From the NCBI GenBank assembly GCA_009760855.2, contig WPIO01000326.1, positions 20,907 through 84,906 of the forward strand: a DNA stretch of 64,000 nt, written 5' to 3'. The translations under genes and the position numbers were made by a program. How positions within the stretch are numbered: the first letter of the stretch is position 1; the number at the start of each line of letters is the position of its first letter. Under the pieces are notes generated by a model that saw only the letters and a program-made list of their open reading frames with translations, was not told the origin of the DNA and searched no databases. The DNA is from Cristatella mucedo (taxonomy: Eukaryota > Bryozoa > Phylactolaemata > Cristatellidae). This document shows, piece after piece, positions 48,963 through 59,869 of this stretch.

Positions 48963-49879
48963 GCTAGGGGCGAATGCAGCATCAAGCCAATATGCGTCGT
49001 GCTATAGAAACTCAAACGTGAACGCAACTTTCATCGTATGCAGCCAAAAGAGATCGACGAGGTCGAGGCTAATGAAGCGTTGCGCTTTAGAAGCTCGACG
49101 AATGCACGACTTTCTTCGAGCGCAGCAGCAGCAGCAGCAAGAGAGAGAGAGAGAAAGGAGGAGAAGAAGCAGCTGAAAAAGCTGTCGCGCCATCCAAGCG
49201 CTCAGCAAACGTAGGAATTTCGTCAAGCGCGGCAGCAACGACGAGAAACTAAAGAAGAAGCCAGAGAGCGTTGTGCTCTATCGCGCTCAACGAACAGTTG
49301 GTTTCCTTTATTGATTCAGTCCGAAATTCATTGCTAAGACTTTGTAAGCTGAACCGATTTTGGTCGGTCCGAGACAGCAAAAGCAGTAGCAATTTTTGTT
49401 TCATATCAGTACTATCACTATTGAGAGTAGCGAGACATTGATAACTAAGCACGTCCCTTTAGTTAGTACACTCCTTTGGCACTCTAAGATTGAATGCCCC
49501 GGGCAAGGCCACAGTAGTGCAAAGCTTAAGCGATTTCTGACTACCCTGTGGTTTTTCAGTCCACTATTTTTATGTTTTGCATTGCCAATTAATCAAAATA
49601 GCTAATGAAGTAAATACGTAAATGTTTTGATGTATGCAAAAATGCGCTAAAATGTATACTAATGTAAGACTGTTTCGAATTTGGATTGTGAAATTTTGTG
49701 GCTTTTCATGGGTTTTCGCCAGTAGTACTTAAAGACTGGGTTCGAGCACCTCGCATAATAGCATGACGTTTAGTTCATATGCCTTTAAACCTTGCTTCTT
49801 ACATTTCTAAGTAATGGAATTATATGACGATGTTGAAATTAACGCTCTTCGCTATGCACGAGGCTATAAGAAAGTTTTT

Positions 49880-50432
49880 GGACGAATACCTGCAGCTTTC
49901 TATCATTTCGTTATCTGCAAGGCCAGAGTAAAATTGTTACGTCGACCCACAAGGCCCGCTTTGCTCCAGCATACTTAGCTGAACTGCGACACCAGTTTCA
50001 ACCTCCTCGTGCACTCCGGTCATCTATCGAAGATAAATTAGCTGCTCCATTCCTTTACATTAAAACTGTTGGTGACAGAAGCTTTCGCTTTGCAAGTCCT
50101 ATAATGTGAAAGTCACTTCCGAAATTCTTATGCAAAGGCATCTTCTCCTGTTGGACACACCACGGCTCATCATTTCCAGCCGTCCTGAGCTGCTTCTTCC
50201 AACTTCTTCTTCTACTTCTACTTCTTCCAACTTCTTCTAATACTCACTAACTCAACTGGCCTCCAGACTCAGCTATGCTCCTCACCTTTTCCTTTTGCGT
50301 GATATAAAGTCTGTTGGTTACAGAATGGGTACTAAAAGCCGCATAGGCTGTGAGTGCGCTTTATAAAACTCTCTTGCGTAACATCCACACAGTCTTTGTA
50401 ACTTTGTGGAGTTACTGACTGAGATACACTAC
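49880..50432 (+). mobile_element. LINE-beta degraded 3' region
   Basis: GACCCACAAGGCCCGCTTTG, AGCTGAACTGCGACACCAGT, AAACTGTTGGTGACAGAAGC, CATAGGCTGTGAGTGCGCTT and GTTACTGACTGAGATACACT with a CATTA tail. An expanded CTTCTTCTACTTCTTC stretch lies near 50205-50235. Confidence 0.75.
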
Positions 50433-50504
50433 ATTAAACGCCACGGATTAAATGACTTAATATTCCTTTGGTCTTTAGGAATTCATCTTGTTTTTTAACA
50501 GTCT

Positions 50505-51182
50505 GCCATTGCAATTCTGCCAACCAGCATGTGCGATCAGGCGATTGCAGCTGGTGTAAAACTCTGCTGCTAGGCTTGTCTGTCGTGAGCGTCGCAGTTG
50601 CCACATTACTCCACTTCTCGCCGACCTGCACTGGCTACCAGTCAAGCAACGGATTGACTTCAAGGTTTTGTCGCTCACTTTTAGGTCCCTCATTCTATGG
50701 CTCCAGCCTATCTCTCAGATATACTCCCCCATCAGGCCAAGCATCGTACCACCCGCTTTTCGGAATCCAACAGTCTACAAATACCTCGTACAAACCTTAA
50801 ATCCTTTGGAGACCGTGCATTTAGTTCATATGCTCCCAAAGCCTGGAACTCCCTCCCGACCTGCGTCAGAACATCCTCTGGCCTGACCACATTTAAAAGG
50901 AACTTAAAAACACACCTATTTAGCACAGCATTTAGTGGGTCCCTGTGATTCGTCCTTGTGCTTATGCGTGCTGACACTGTGAATGCTGCCACTAACCAGA
51001 TTTGCATGCTGACCCTGTGCATGTCACCCCTAACCATATTATTCATTTTGTTTGTTTTTCAAGCATGATTTTACTTACCATTCAGTTGCATTTCCCTTTG
51101 CAGCAAATGTAAAGCGCAAAGAAAGAGATTAAGTTCTCCGAGGGCGCTTTATCAAGTGCACTATTATTATTATTATTATTAT
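50505..51182 (+). mobile_element. LINE-alpha 3' end, well preserved
   Basis: Starts in the coding region at ACCAGCATGTGCGATCAGGC and keeps RLTSRFCRSLLG-type and PKAWNSLPTCVRTS segments. The 3' UTR and hairpin tail are intact, with TTATTATTATTATTATTA at 51164-51181. Confidence 0.85.
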
Positions 51183-51574
51183 AAGATGGCTTTTCCTAAG
51201 TAGCGAGATGCACCAAAGAAGATAAATTGCCTCTTCTTAAGTCCTAATTATGAGTTACCTCAGGTATGTTTGAATGCAGGACTATGAATAGCATTAACCA
51301 GGGTATGTCGACGGGCGAAAGGTTGAATCAATAACTCTCGGCTTGATTCGATTATTAATCTGACTCAGGAAGTAATTTTTTAAGTAAGAAATAAGTTTCG
51401 GCCACTCTAACCAACCGAAGCTGTATTTTCAAAAGTACCTTAACATCGCAAGGATCGATTTCAAGACAGCCACTTCAATTACTTTAAGACAGGCAAGTTT
51501 GCATTTTGGCTGTATATATGAGAAGCTTGGAAAGCAAGCATCACCACCGATACATGACCTGTTTTCACCTATAC

Positions 51575-51800
51575 AGTGCACTGAAAGCCTGACCGGCTTT
51601 CAGTGCACTGTACGGTAGCCATCAGACTTCATCTCAAATAGCAGAAAGAAAGTAAGATGCATAGCCGGGTCAGCAGGTTAGCAGTCGAGGAAGTAACATA
51701 GAAGTAGCAGCTTAAGACATATGGAAAGGATGTGATACATTCGAAAGCAGGAGCTTTGGGTAGATTTCGTTGCGTCCATTATCAAAGTGTACAGCTGAAT
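51575..51800 (-). mobile_element. LINE-beta 3' fragment
   Basis: Minus strand CCGGTCAGGCTTTCAGTGCA, GATGAAGTCTGATGGCTACC, and plus-strand GAAGTAACATAGAAGTAGCAG, matching the 11220-11290 LINE-beta UTR. Confidence 0.65.
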
Positions 51801-52194
51801 TCCGATCACATGACTGTAGCATCTCCTATTAGAAGAGCCAAGTCTCCTAGTACAGCCGCACACTTAGTGTGACAAATGAGTAGCAGTTTGATTTTATCAC
51901 CGTTTTGGTTAAGAAAATAGGCCAGGATTTAAGATTGATTACACTGACCTGCAAACGAATTTTGTTGTCAGTGTTTAAATATAATAGGTGATTTAAGTAG
52001 ATTTTGGGATGTTGTTTCAGAATCTGTAACAAGTTTTAACCGAACGTGTTAGGGTTTTAACAATTTGCATTTTTATTTTGCATACTTTCACGTGCAATAG
52101 AATATTGCAACCATTTAATAACATTATCAACTAGGTTATGCACAATTTAAAAATAGGCCTTCTTTAATTTATTCAAATTATTTTAAACTGTCTC

Positions 52195-52575
52195 TTCCTC
52201 GACTTTTCTGCTATGCTCAGCAGCTGGATTGTGGTGCTTCAAGCTCCAACAGTAATCGGCCATCATGCCAACATTCCAGTGGGCTTGATATCTGTGCTCC
52301 CTTTACGCTCCATTTCACACATTTTCTTATGGAACCTCTCATCTTTTTCTTCACTGAATGCTCCTAAATTTGATGGGAAATAGTCAAGGTGGGAGTTTAA
52401 AAAATGTATCTTTACCAATTTTTTGCTGCCAAGATGCGCGTAGCGTTAAATAATGTTCTCAATTTGCGTATAGTCAGCAGGCTTGTGATTGCCGATAAAG
52501 TTCTCTACCGCAGACTTAAATTCATTGCATGCCAGCAAATTTAACCCAGTCATTTATTATGTACACTACACTATG
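52195..52575 (-). mobile_element. Relic of the SHLDYFP transposon-associated protein family
   Basis: Minus strand encodes NLLACNEFKSAVENFIGNHK, LVKIHFLNSHLDYFPSNLGA, FSEEKDERFHKKMCEMERK and, after a frameshift, MADYCWSLKHHNP. This order is that of a multi-copy uncharacterised family seen in many invertebrate genomes (HFLxSHLDFFPxNLG, ERFHQDI, ADYCW blocks). At least one stop and one frameshift break it. It abuts LINE-gamma. Confidence 0.75.
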
Positions 52576-52721
52576 CAGATTGAACAATATCGGAAGCATA
52601 CGACTTGCTGCACGTCAGAGCCTCATTCACCAATCCAATAAATGTTCTCAATCGTTCAAGTAGGACGGCATGACCAAGAGTGTCAAACGCAGCTGATAGA
52701 TAAATATATATACATATATAA

Positions 52722-52855
52722 TTCATTGATATAACGCCCTACGATAACTTAATCTCTATTCAGGCGCTTCACATATGCCACAGGGCTCGAGCCCACGACC
52801 TCGGCCAGGCCTTGGTCGAGGCGAGCACCTTAACCACTGGGCCGAAGGACAAGTG
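52722..52855 (-). mobile_element. SINE-A in LINE-gamma (minus)
   Basis: A box CCCAGTGGTTAAGGTGCTCG, B box GTCGTGGGCTCGAGCCCTGT, tail GCGCCTGAATAGAGATTAAG...GGGCGTTATATCAATGA. Confidence 0.85.
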
Positions 52856-53149
52856 CAATGATATTGCCAGTATCGTTGTTCTCAAAGTTGTGTTGGTCAC
52901 ATGGAGGGGAGAATTTTCTGTGGAGTGATTTTTCTTAAACCACAGCGGAAATGTGTATGATAATTCATTATTAACACTGCGTTTCACCAGCTGAACAAAG
53001 AAGCTCGAAAAAAGGTGAGTAAATAAGACTGAGTGATAGTTTCCTAGAACCTCAGAATTCAATCCAGGCTTTGTAAGCATTAAACGAACGAAGTCGATTT
53101 GAAAGCCTTTGCCAATACCCCTTTATCGATAGCATCTTTCATAATTCAT

Positions 53150-53325
53150 GCCACGCTAGTTTGGCCCAGTGGTTAAGGTGGTCCCATCGAACCAAAGTCA
53201 AGGTGAATGTATTTGACGACTGCAGTCGTGGGCTCGAGCCCCGTGGCACATATGAAGCGCCTGAATAGAGATTAAGTTCTCTTAAGGCGCTACACAAAAA
53301 TGAAATGAAATGAAGTAAAATAACC
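53150..53325 (+). mobile_element. SINE-A in LINE-gamma (plus, long-spacer subfamily)
   Basis: TTGGCCCAGTGGTTAAGGTG, spacer AAAGTCAAGGTGAATGTATT, GTCGTGGGCTCGAGCCCCGT, then the hairpin tail and (AAATG)n-like end. Shares its spacer with the 1385 copy. Confidence 0.85.
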
Positions 53326-53470
53326 TGAGTTATGAGAGGACCAAGTTTTCCCACCAGTGAAAACCAAAAAGTGGATGGTAAGGGGTCTTCAAGTGACGAG
53401 CTCGTTTTACGTGACTTAATTGAAAAAACCACTTCGGCTACAGAAGCCTCGGAGAATTTCCCAAGCTAGG

Positions 53471-55060
53471 TCACAGGTTGTGACTCAACGCTGGCATCAG
53501 CCGGAGGTATTTTTAAGAAGGGCGAATATGCAGCCTTGCAATGATTGGCTGCCTCTGACGGTCAAGGTCCTTCCAATTGGCTGATCCGTAGGTACGCTTC
53601 TGCTGTGGTGCCTGTCATAAATGTCTTGATATTATTTTTCAATAGTTGAGGGCTGCGATGCGAGTAGTGATCGTAACTGGTTTTTATATAATCACGACTG
53701 TAAGTGCTTACTTTTTGCTCAAAAAGTAAATTTCAGTGTTACTCAATAAGAGGATCTTTGCTATACGTTAAAGCGTTTCTCTAAATATGTGCAACAAACA
53801 GGGTGGTAATTATGTACCATTGATGTAAATATGTTCTCGGGAACACCGTGGACCTGATCGTGCAATGTAACCAATCTATGACTCTTATTATGTCTGTGCC
53901 TAACCCTCACTAGTTTTCATAGCTGTGCAACGCCTTAACTGCGAGCACGCGCCTGCCGCCAGTAAAGAGCCGATTGGCAATAGATAAGCGACACAAATGC
54001 AAATACCGCAAGAGGCCCCACCAAAACCAATATTGTAGAAAAAACCACCAAAAATTGATTGCATGTATCTTACACTTGGTAAGGCATACGCCCTTGCGAA
54101 GTCTCTTACAAGCTTACGACGGCTAACGCTCAGCGAAACGGCTCACGGACCAGCAGGCTGTCACCAAAAGAAACTGCTCCGATCAGGTTTTCACATAATT
54201 TGAGATTAGCTTCTGGTTACTGCTTCTCTTGCAGCGGGTTCTAAAGTGCATGAATAGAGACTTCTTTCCGTTAGGGTGCTATACAAATGCGTAACTATTA
54301 TTAAATACCCACCAGTTTAGAAGTCCTAAATAAATCTGGTTACATGATCAATATCTCACTACTCTGCTGGTCAAACCTTTCAAAAACTCGTGTCGTTCAA
54401 AGGAATTTTAACTGAAGGCAGAAGAGTAACGGCAATTTTTAGACGCAGTAGTCGCGGGGCCATCGTTCCGGCTGGAGATATCGACTAGCCTCGTTTGCAT
54501 GTCCGGAAGTCAATCGATTAGTCTAGCTTGTCGTAGGCTTCTTGCTATTCTACTAACGCTAACGCAGGCTAGTCACTTGTCTGCGTGAGCAGCCTTCGAT
54601 ATCGACTGTTATATCCCGAGCTCTATAGTTGTATTTTTGACAGTGCTGCTTGCGCCTACTTGCCATCGGTCGCAATCGTGATTTTGGCGGTAGGTTTTCG
54701 CACAATGGAATGCATTGAGCGGCTTACAAAACTGGCGATGAATGGGCCAAAATAGCAACAGCAAGAGCCATAGATTAGCTTGTGGATTATTATAATTTAA
54801 ATCAGGTGCCATTTCAAAAGGTTATAGCAGAAAAGCGAAGAAACGCAGACTGCCTAGCGCACAAGCTCACACGGGCAAATTCAGGACTTTTAATAGTGGA
54901 CCTCGTGAATGAATAGACAAACGAGAGAGTGCTGCGCGACTGCGCTTTCGCCTACTTAGGCCTACTAAGGCCGAGTTTCTTTTCTAGTCATTGCGCTACA
55001 GAAAACTTGAATACATTATCGCTTCTCTCGATTCATTGTGCAGAAGATAGACAGTGTGAT
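53471..55060. other. Intergenic, one isolated tail
   Basis: No gene recognised. At 54235-54310 a diverged LINE-alpha/SINE-A tail (CTAAAGTGCATGAATAGAGA; TTAGGGTGCTATACAAATGC; ATTATTA). Remaining sequence is unique, AT-leaning, with only short open frames. Confidence 0.45.
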
Positions 55061-55771
55061 CAGGGAGGCCATTCCTGCGATGACAACATCCCCCATAGAA
55101 TGCTATTCCCCGATTCCTGGCTGCACCTCAATGTCTACATTTAAGCAGATCACTAGTGATCTCGTCCTGAAGTTCATATCCCAATCAAAGAAGACAACAA
55201 GTCCTCTGGACCCTATTCCCACTGTCCTGCTCCTACGTTACATTGATCTGCTGGCACCATGCATAACTAACATCATTAATATGTCATAAGCCTCAGGTCA
55301 TGTCCCAGCACCTTTCAAAAAGCTGTAATCAGGCCACTTCTCAAGATAGTGACACTAGACCAAGAGAACTTAGGCAACTACCGCACAGTCTCCTTTCTAC
55401 CATTCCTATCAAAGACACTGGAACGGGTCGTGGCGGACCAGCTCAACTCATATATTGAAACTTCAAACCTTGCTGGTAAGTTCCAGTCTGGCTTTAGAGC
55501 TAATCACTCCACAGAGTCAGCATTGCTTAGGGTATACAACGACCTACATAGGAATGCAGACATGGGTAGAGTGTCTCTGCTTGTTTTTCTCGATCTTTCG
55601 ACGGCTTTTAATGCCATCGATCACAAAGTTCTTCTAGAGTGCCTCTCATCTCACCTGGGCATCACTGGCACTGCTCTGCAATGGTTCAGGTCCTATCTCA
55701 ATGGGAGACTCCAGAGTATTGACGTGAATGGACAAAGATCATCCGAGGTACCTCTAAAATATGGGGTACCT

Positions 55772-55943
55772 GGTGAGCCGTGATGGCACACTAGGTAAGG
55801 TGGTTGCTTTCACGACCTCGGTCCCGAGGTCATGGGTTCGATTCCTGCGGTGGGCGATCCTTTATCGCCACTGCAAGCGGTGGTGATAGCCGTAAAGGCT
55901 CTTCTGTCGCTTTACAAAAAGAGGCTGTTTAATCAGCTAGGAT
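55772..55943 (+). mobile_element. SINE-B copy, full length
   Basis: GGTGAGCCGTGATGGCACAC through A and B boxes and the palindrome to AATCAGCTAGGAT. Confidence 0.9.
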
Positions 55944-56001
55944 AACTAGTAAGTTAGTTTTCTTATCATTTAGTTTTAGAAAATGTACTGCCATTCACGT
56001 G

Positions 56002-56076
56002 CGGAATCGAACCCACGACCTCGGGACCGAGGTCGTGAAAGCAACCGCCTTACCTAGTGTGCCATCACGGCTCACC
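56002..56076 (-). mobile_element. SINE-B copy, opposed, 3' truncated
   Basis: Minus strand GGTGAGCCGTGATGGCACAC through the palindrome CACGACCTCGGTCCCGAGGT to GGTTCGATTCC, where it stops. Confidence 0.9.
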
Positions 56077-57017
56077 GTTATGGGCAAACCCCGTGAGATT
56101 CAGAAATTGAATAGGCTGACGCTCAAAATTGGCTCTGCCAGCATATCTCCTGTTGAATCAGCTCGAAATCAAGGTGTCATGTTCCAAAGTGACCTCTCGT
56201 TGGACGACCATATCAGCTCCACAATCAAATCTGCCTATTTTCAGCTTCATAACATTGCTAAAATTTGGGCTTGTTTAGATAAGGATACCACGTCCAAGTT
56301 GGTCCATGCATTCGTGATATCCCGTCTTGACTTCTGTAACTCACTGCTTGCTGGCCTACTGGCATGTGCAATCAGGCGATTACAGCTGGTGCAAAACTCC
56401 GCAGCTAGGCTTGTCTGTAGTGAGCGTCGCAGTTGCCACATCACACCATGTCTCGCCGACCTGCACTGGCTCCCAGTCAAGCAGCGGATCGAATTTCAAG
56501 GTTTTGTCGCTCACTTTTAGGTCACTTCATTCTTTGGCTCCAGCCTATCTCTCAGATCTACTCCCCCATCAGGCTAAGCATCGTACCAACCGCTTTTCGG
56601 AATCCAACAGTCTACCAATACCTCGTACAAACCTCAAACAAATCCTTTGGAGACCGTGCATTTAGTTCGTATGCTCCCAAAGCCTGAAAATCACTCCCGA
56701 ATTGTGTCAGAACATTCACTGACGTGACCACATTTAAAAAGAACTTAAAACACACCTATTTAGGACAGCATTTAGTGGGTCCCTGTGATTCGTCCTTGAT
56801 GTGCTTATGCGTGCTGACACTGTGCATGCTGCCACTAACCACATTTGCATGCTGACCCTGTGCATGTCACCCCTAACCATGTTATTCATTTTGTTTGTTT
56901 ATCAAGCATGATATTACTCACCATTCACTTGCATTTCCCTTTGCAGCAAATGTAAAGCCCCTAGAAAGAGATTGAGTTCTCCGAGGGCGCTTTATCAAGT
57001 GTATTATTATTATTAAT

Positions 57018-57930
57018 AATGCTTGCCCTTAGTACTTGCGAAGGTCAGTGGTTGTTAATGCCAGACATAGCTCAAACAAATTTCCGCAACTTGCATGATA
57101 CTTTTCATTTATTAATTTAGATAGAAAAAGCTAAGTGATAAGATCAGGGTTGCAAATGCGTTTACTAATTAAATTGGAGCTGCCATCCGCTTACGTGGTT
57201 TAGGCCGGCTAGTCAGTCGCACCTGTAGTTACTTGTGCTATTGGCCTTTATGCCGTTTCCGGCATGCTGCAGCCCATAGCGTCTGCCTCTCCGAGGCGTC
57301 TTTCCCAACGTCCGTGCCATCCACATCGTCAACACACGGACGCAGTCAGTCCATTGTGGGGGTCGGCCTTGTGATCGCCGATGTCGCTCGCTCGTACGTG
57401 ACGACGATGACGATCTCTGTCACCTGGCCCTAGAGCTTGATCCGAGACTGCCGATGATCGAAGCCCATCTCTGTCCTGCGCACGTGATGGTGTCTGAAAT
57501 GTGGGCCGTCGTGTCACTCCCGATTCAATCGGACGAATGAGATTAAGATGGTCGAGATCTTAACTGGTAAAAGTGGCCGACGTCCATCATAAAGTCTTCT
57601 GTCCGTGCGAACCACTAACCAATGTGGCCTCATTAGCAAAGTTGAGCGTGAGCAACCGTCTTATTGTGTTCTGCAGCTCGAACTCTGGAAACTCTATCGA
57701 AATAAATGTCGCTGAAAAAAAGTCTCGTGTATTTCGTTAGCAGCCTGAACAGTGAAGCCTGACCATTATCGCATACTCTTTCCTTGAGCTAGACATTAGC
57801 ATCCACTTCTAGCCAATTTGAAAGGGTGTTGCAATGCACCCGGCAGATTAAGCAAAGAGTGGCGGTGTCCTCGATGGCCTCCGTCGTCCATGCCACCGGT
57901 TGTAGCTCTTCGAAAAGACTGTTTATTACT
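57018..57930. other. Intergenic, no gene recognised
   Basis: CpG-richer stretch 57230-57530 with short open frames on both strands lacking recognised domains. On the minus strand 57540-57640 resembles the end of a retroelement polyprotein only vaguely, so no call is made. Confidence 0.35.
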
Positions 57931-57932
57931 TA

Positions 57933-58367
57933 CCGTATTTTCACGAGTATAAGTCACACCTTTTCCAAATTTTGAAAAATAAACCTGAAACTTATAAACA
58001 GCAAGTCAATATTGACACCAGCCGGAAGAATGAGAAGAACCAGTACCAAACATGTTTGTGAATGGGTTTTAGATGCTTGGAAGAGCATCTCATTCAAAAG
58101 GACAAGAATTTAAAATATGCTGGAAGGAACTGAAGATGATGCAATCCATGAGAAAAGTAACGATTCAGACATTGAAAATGTTGCACAAGATTATGAAGAT
58201 GTTAGCAGTGATGCTGATGACGAGTTTCTTGCTAACTGCGATAATTGAAGCCAACTTATAATAAAAAATAAGCTATATATTCAGTAATAAGTTTCAATAA
58301 AAATTTTTCTAAAACTTAAAAACTTGACCATAAATTTAGAGTACGACTTATACTCGTAAAAATAAGG
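57933..58367. mobile_element. pogo-like non-autonomous DNA transposon with intact TIRs
   Basis: The ends are 23-bp inverted repeats: CCGTATTTTCACGAGTATAA on the left and, read inward from the right, CCTTATTTTTACGAGTATAA, both followed by GTC. Both sides are flanked by TA (57931-57932 and 58368-58369), the pogo/Tc1 target duplication. The 435-bp interior keeps a plus-strand remnant of a pogo/CENP-B-type transposase C-terminus: VLDAWKSIS, then LEGTEDDAIHE (family ISNALDGTEDD), then an acidic tail. It is an internally deleted copy of a larger element. Confidence 0.88.
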
Positions 58368-58369
58368 TA

Positions 58370-59535
58370 AATACCGATACATGCTTTATGAAGCATCGGA
58401 AGGCTCAGGCTCTGGCTGTAGTGGTCACAGTAATCACTTCGCTTTCCTACGGCAGGCACGTGACTCGTGCGAAACTCCTCCGTTCGAGACAACTGGCTTT
58501 TCCAGGCACTTTCTCAGTGCCCCTGATGTCCTTGGACTAACTCTTCTGTGTAAAGAGTAAAACCTTGGACGGCGCTTTTTCCGAGCTTTCAAAATTGGTC
58601 TGGAAATTGGAAGCGGTCTTCAAAATTGGAAGCGGTCTTCTTAATAAAGCCCTTTTAAACGTCAAGCAGCAGTTATCAACCAGAGCATATAAATCCCACG
58701 CACACGATTCGGGTCGAAATGCAGTGCTATCAGTTGGAATAGCAGAGTCTCTTAGTCATTCTGCATGCATAGGATGTCTAACACGTATGAGTTTGGTTTT
58801 GTCATCGCCTAGCTTAAAACTGGCCCACATACAGGAACGAATGTCGACTGAGCAATCGACGCAGACAATCGCGTCGGCTGGTCGATCGCTTCTACTGTCC
58901 AGCAGCAGCAGAGCCATCGTGGTGTGAGCACAGGTGCCTCGGCCAGCTGACCTAGGCGCCTGTGCGAGGTGGCTCTGACCCCGGGTTTGTATGAACCACT
59001 GCACCCAAGGCGTGGCAGATGAGGCTCAACTGTGCAGAGATCCGTGTGGACTCGGGAGAGGGGGTGGGGTGGGGTGGGGAAACTATCTCTAGTAGCTTTC
59101 GCAGATCCGTGTGGATGGGAGGAGGATGATTATCCCCGATAGCCTGCACAGATCAACGCAGTGAAGATTCTTCCTCGGAGTTTGTGGCTCTTAAAGCAAA
59201 AAGAAAGGTGATGTTCACCTAGTGAATGCTTGAGAGCGGCTCGATGTGTGTGGCTTTGTGGATGTGTATCGAAAATGTGCTCTTTACTCTGGCTGTGTTG
59301 CATAATATTTCTTATGGACACAAGGGTACTAAAATTACGCAAGACATCATTACATACTACTTAGTATATAAATACTCTGAAGAAGTACAAAATTATGCAG
59401 AGTGATCCTACGGCTGGGACAAATCCTCATGGGTTATGTGTTTCAGCAACAGAAGCTGAATCGAATCTGCAAGCTGAGGGGTTCAGCTCTTGCTGCGTGA
59501 ATAGATAGCCGTTCCGACTAAAACTATGCAAGTAT
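58370..59535. other. Intergenic, no gene recognised
   Basis: No homology seen. A short direct duplication occurs at 58596-58640 (GGAAGCGGTCTTCAAAATT / GGAAGCGGTCTTCTTAATA). A GGGGTGGGGTGGGG run lies at 59060-59080, between two GCAGAGATCCGTGTGGA-like segments (59034 and 59100). Confidence 0.4.
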
Positions 59536-59860
59536 TGCCGGCTGATACACTAGCACAAGTAACCTGCTCAAATCTTGGACCGCCTAGCCAGTTCATTAAG
59601 TAGCACCAGTAGCTTGCTCATATGCAAACACCTGTAGCCGGCTTGCATACTAGCACCAGCAGCCTGCTCAGATACTAGTACCGGTAGCCGACTTATACAT
59701 TAGCATCCCTACCCTGTTCATACTAGCACATGTGGAGCTTGCTCACATACTAGCACCTGCAGCAAGATAAAATGCCGTCGCCTGTACACGTCTAACACAC
59801 TAGCATCTTGAGTCACTCATCATCAAACTCATATATTTGCACCAGTAGCCAACTTATAAG
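59536..59860. repeat. Degenerate minisatellite, about 25-32 bp unit
   Basis: Roughly ten diverged units of the form ATACTAGCACCnGTAGCnnGCT(C/T)A recur across the interval, with variable spacing and no coding capacity. Confidence 0.75.
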
Positions 59861-59869
59861 CTATAACGT

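Larger units (their letters stand above)
52576..53470 (-). mobile_element. LINE-gamma RT relic with two SINE-A insertions
   Basis: In minus order: KTSSSLEDPLPSTFW and GKLGPLITQVI, a SINE-A (53150-53325), AIDKGVLAKAFKS, LTKPGLNSEVLGNYHSV and FKKNHSTENSPLHVTN, a second SINE-A (52722-52855), then SAAFDTLGHAVLLERL. These are successive N-terminal RT blocks of a CR1/L2-type LINE that differs from alpha and beta in sequence. The catalytic YADD part is missing. Confidence 0.8.
55075..57017 (+). mobile_element. LINE-alpha copy rearranged by SINE-B insertions
   Basis: Good LINE-alpha similarity from KKTTSPLDPIPTVLLLR through FLDLSTAFNAIDHKVLLECL to 55771, where SINE-B begins. A flipped 62-bp LINE piece (55944-56005) and a second, opposed SINE-B (56002-56076) follow. 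LINE-alpha then resumes at 56077 (GTTATGGGCAAACC) and continues to its hairpin and ATTATT tail (57001-57017). The segment encoding VPQGSVLGP and YADD is deleted. Confidence 0.88.

Noticed and set aside
55812-55850. A/B-box sequences in SINE-A and SINE-B copies as tRNA genes
   Set aside because: Acceptor and anticodon stems do not pair, the sequences are repeated with a common non-tRNA body, and they end in LINE-like or simple tails.
55999-56520. SINE-B/RT chimeric open frame (MRNRTHDLGTEV start)
   Set aside because: The N-terminus is translated antisense SINE-B joined to LINE-alpha by the rearrangement; no sign it is a gene.
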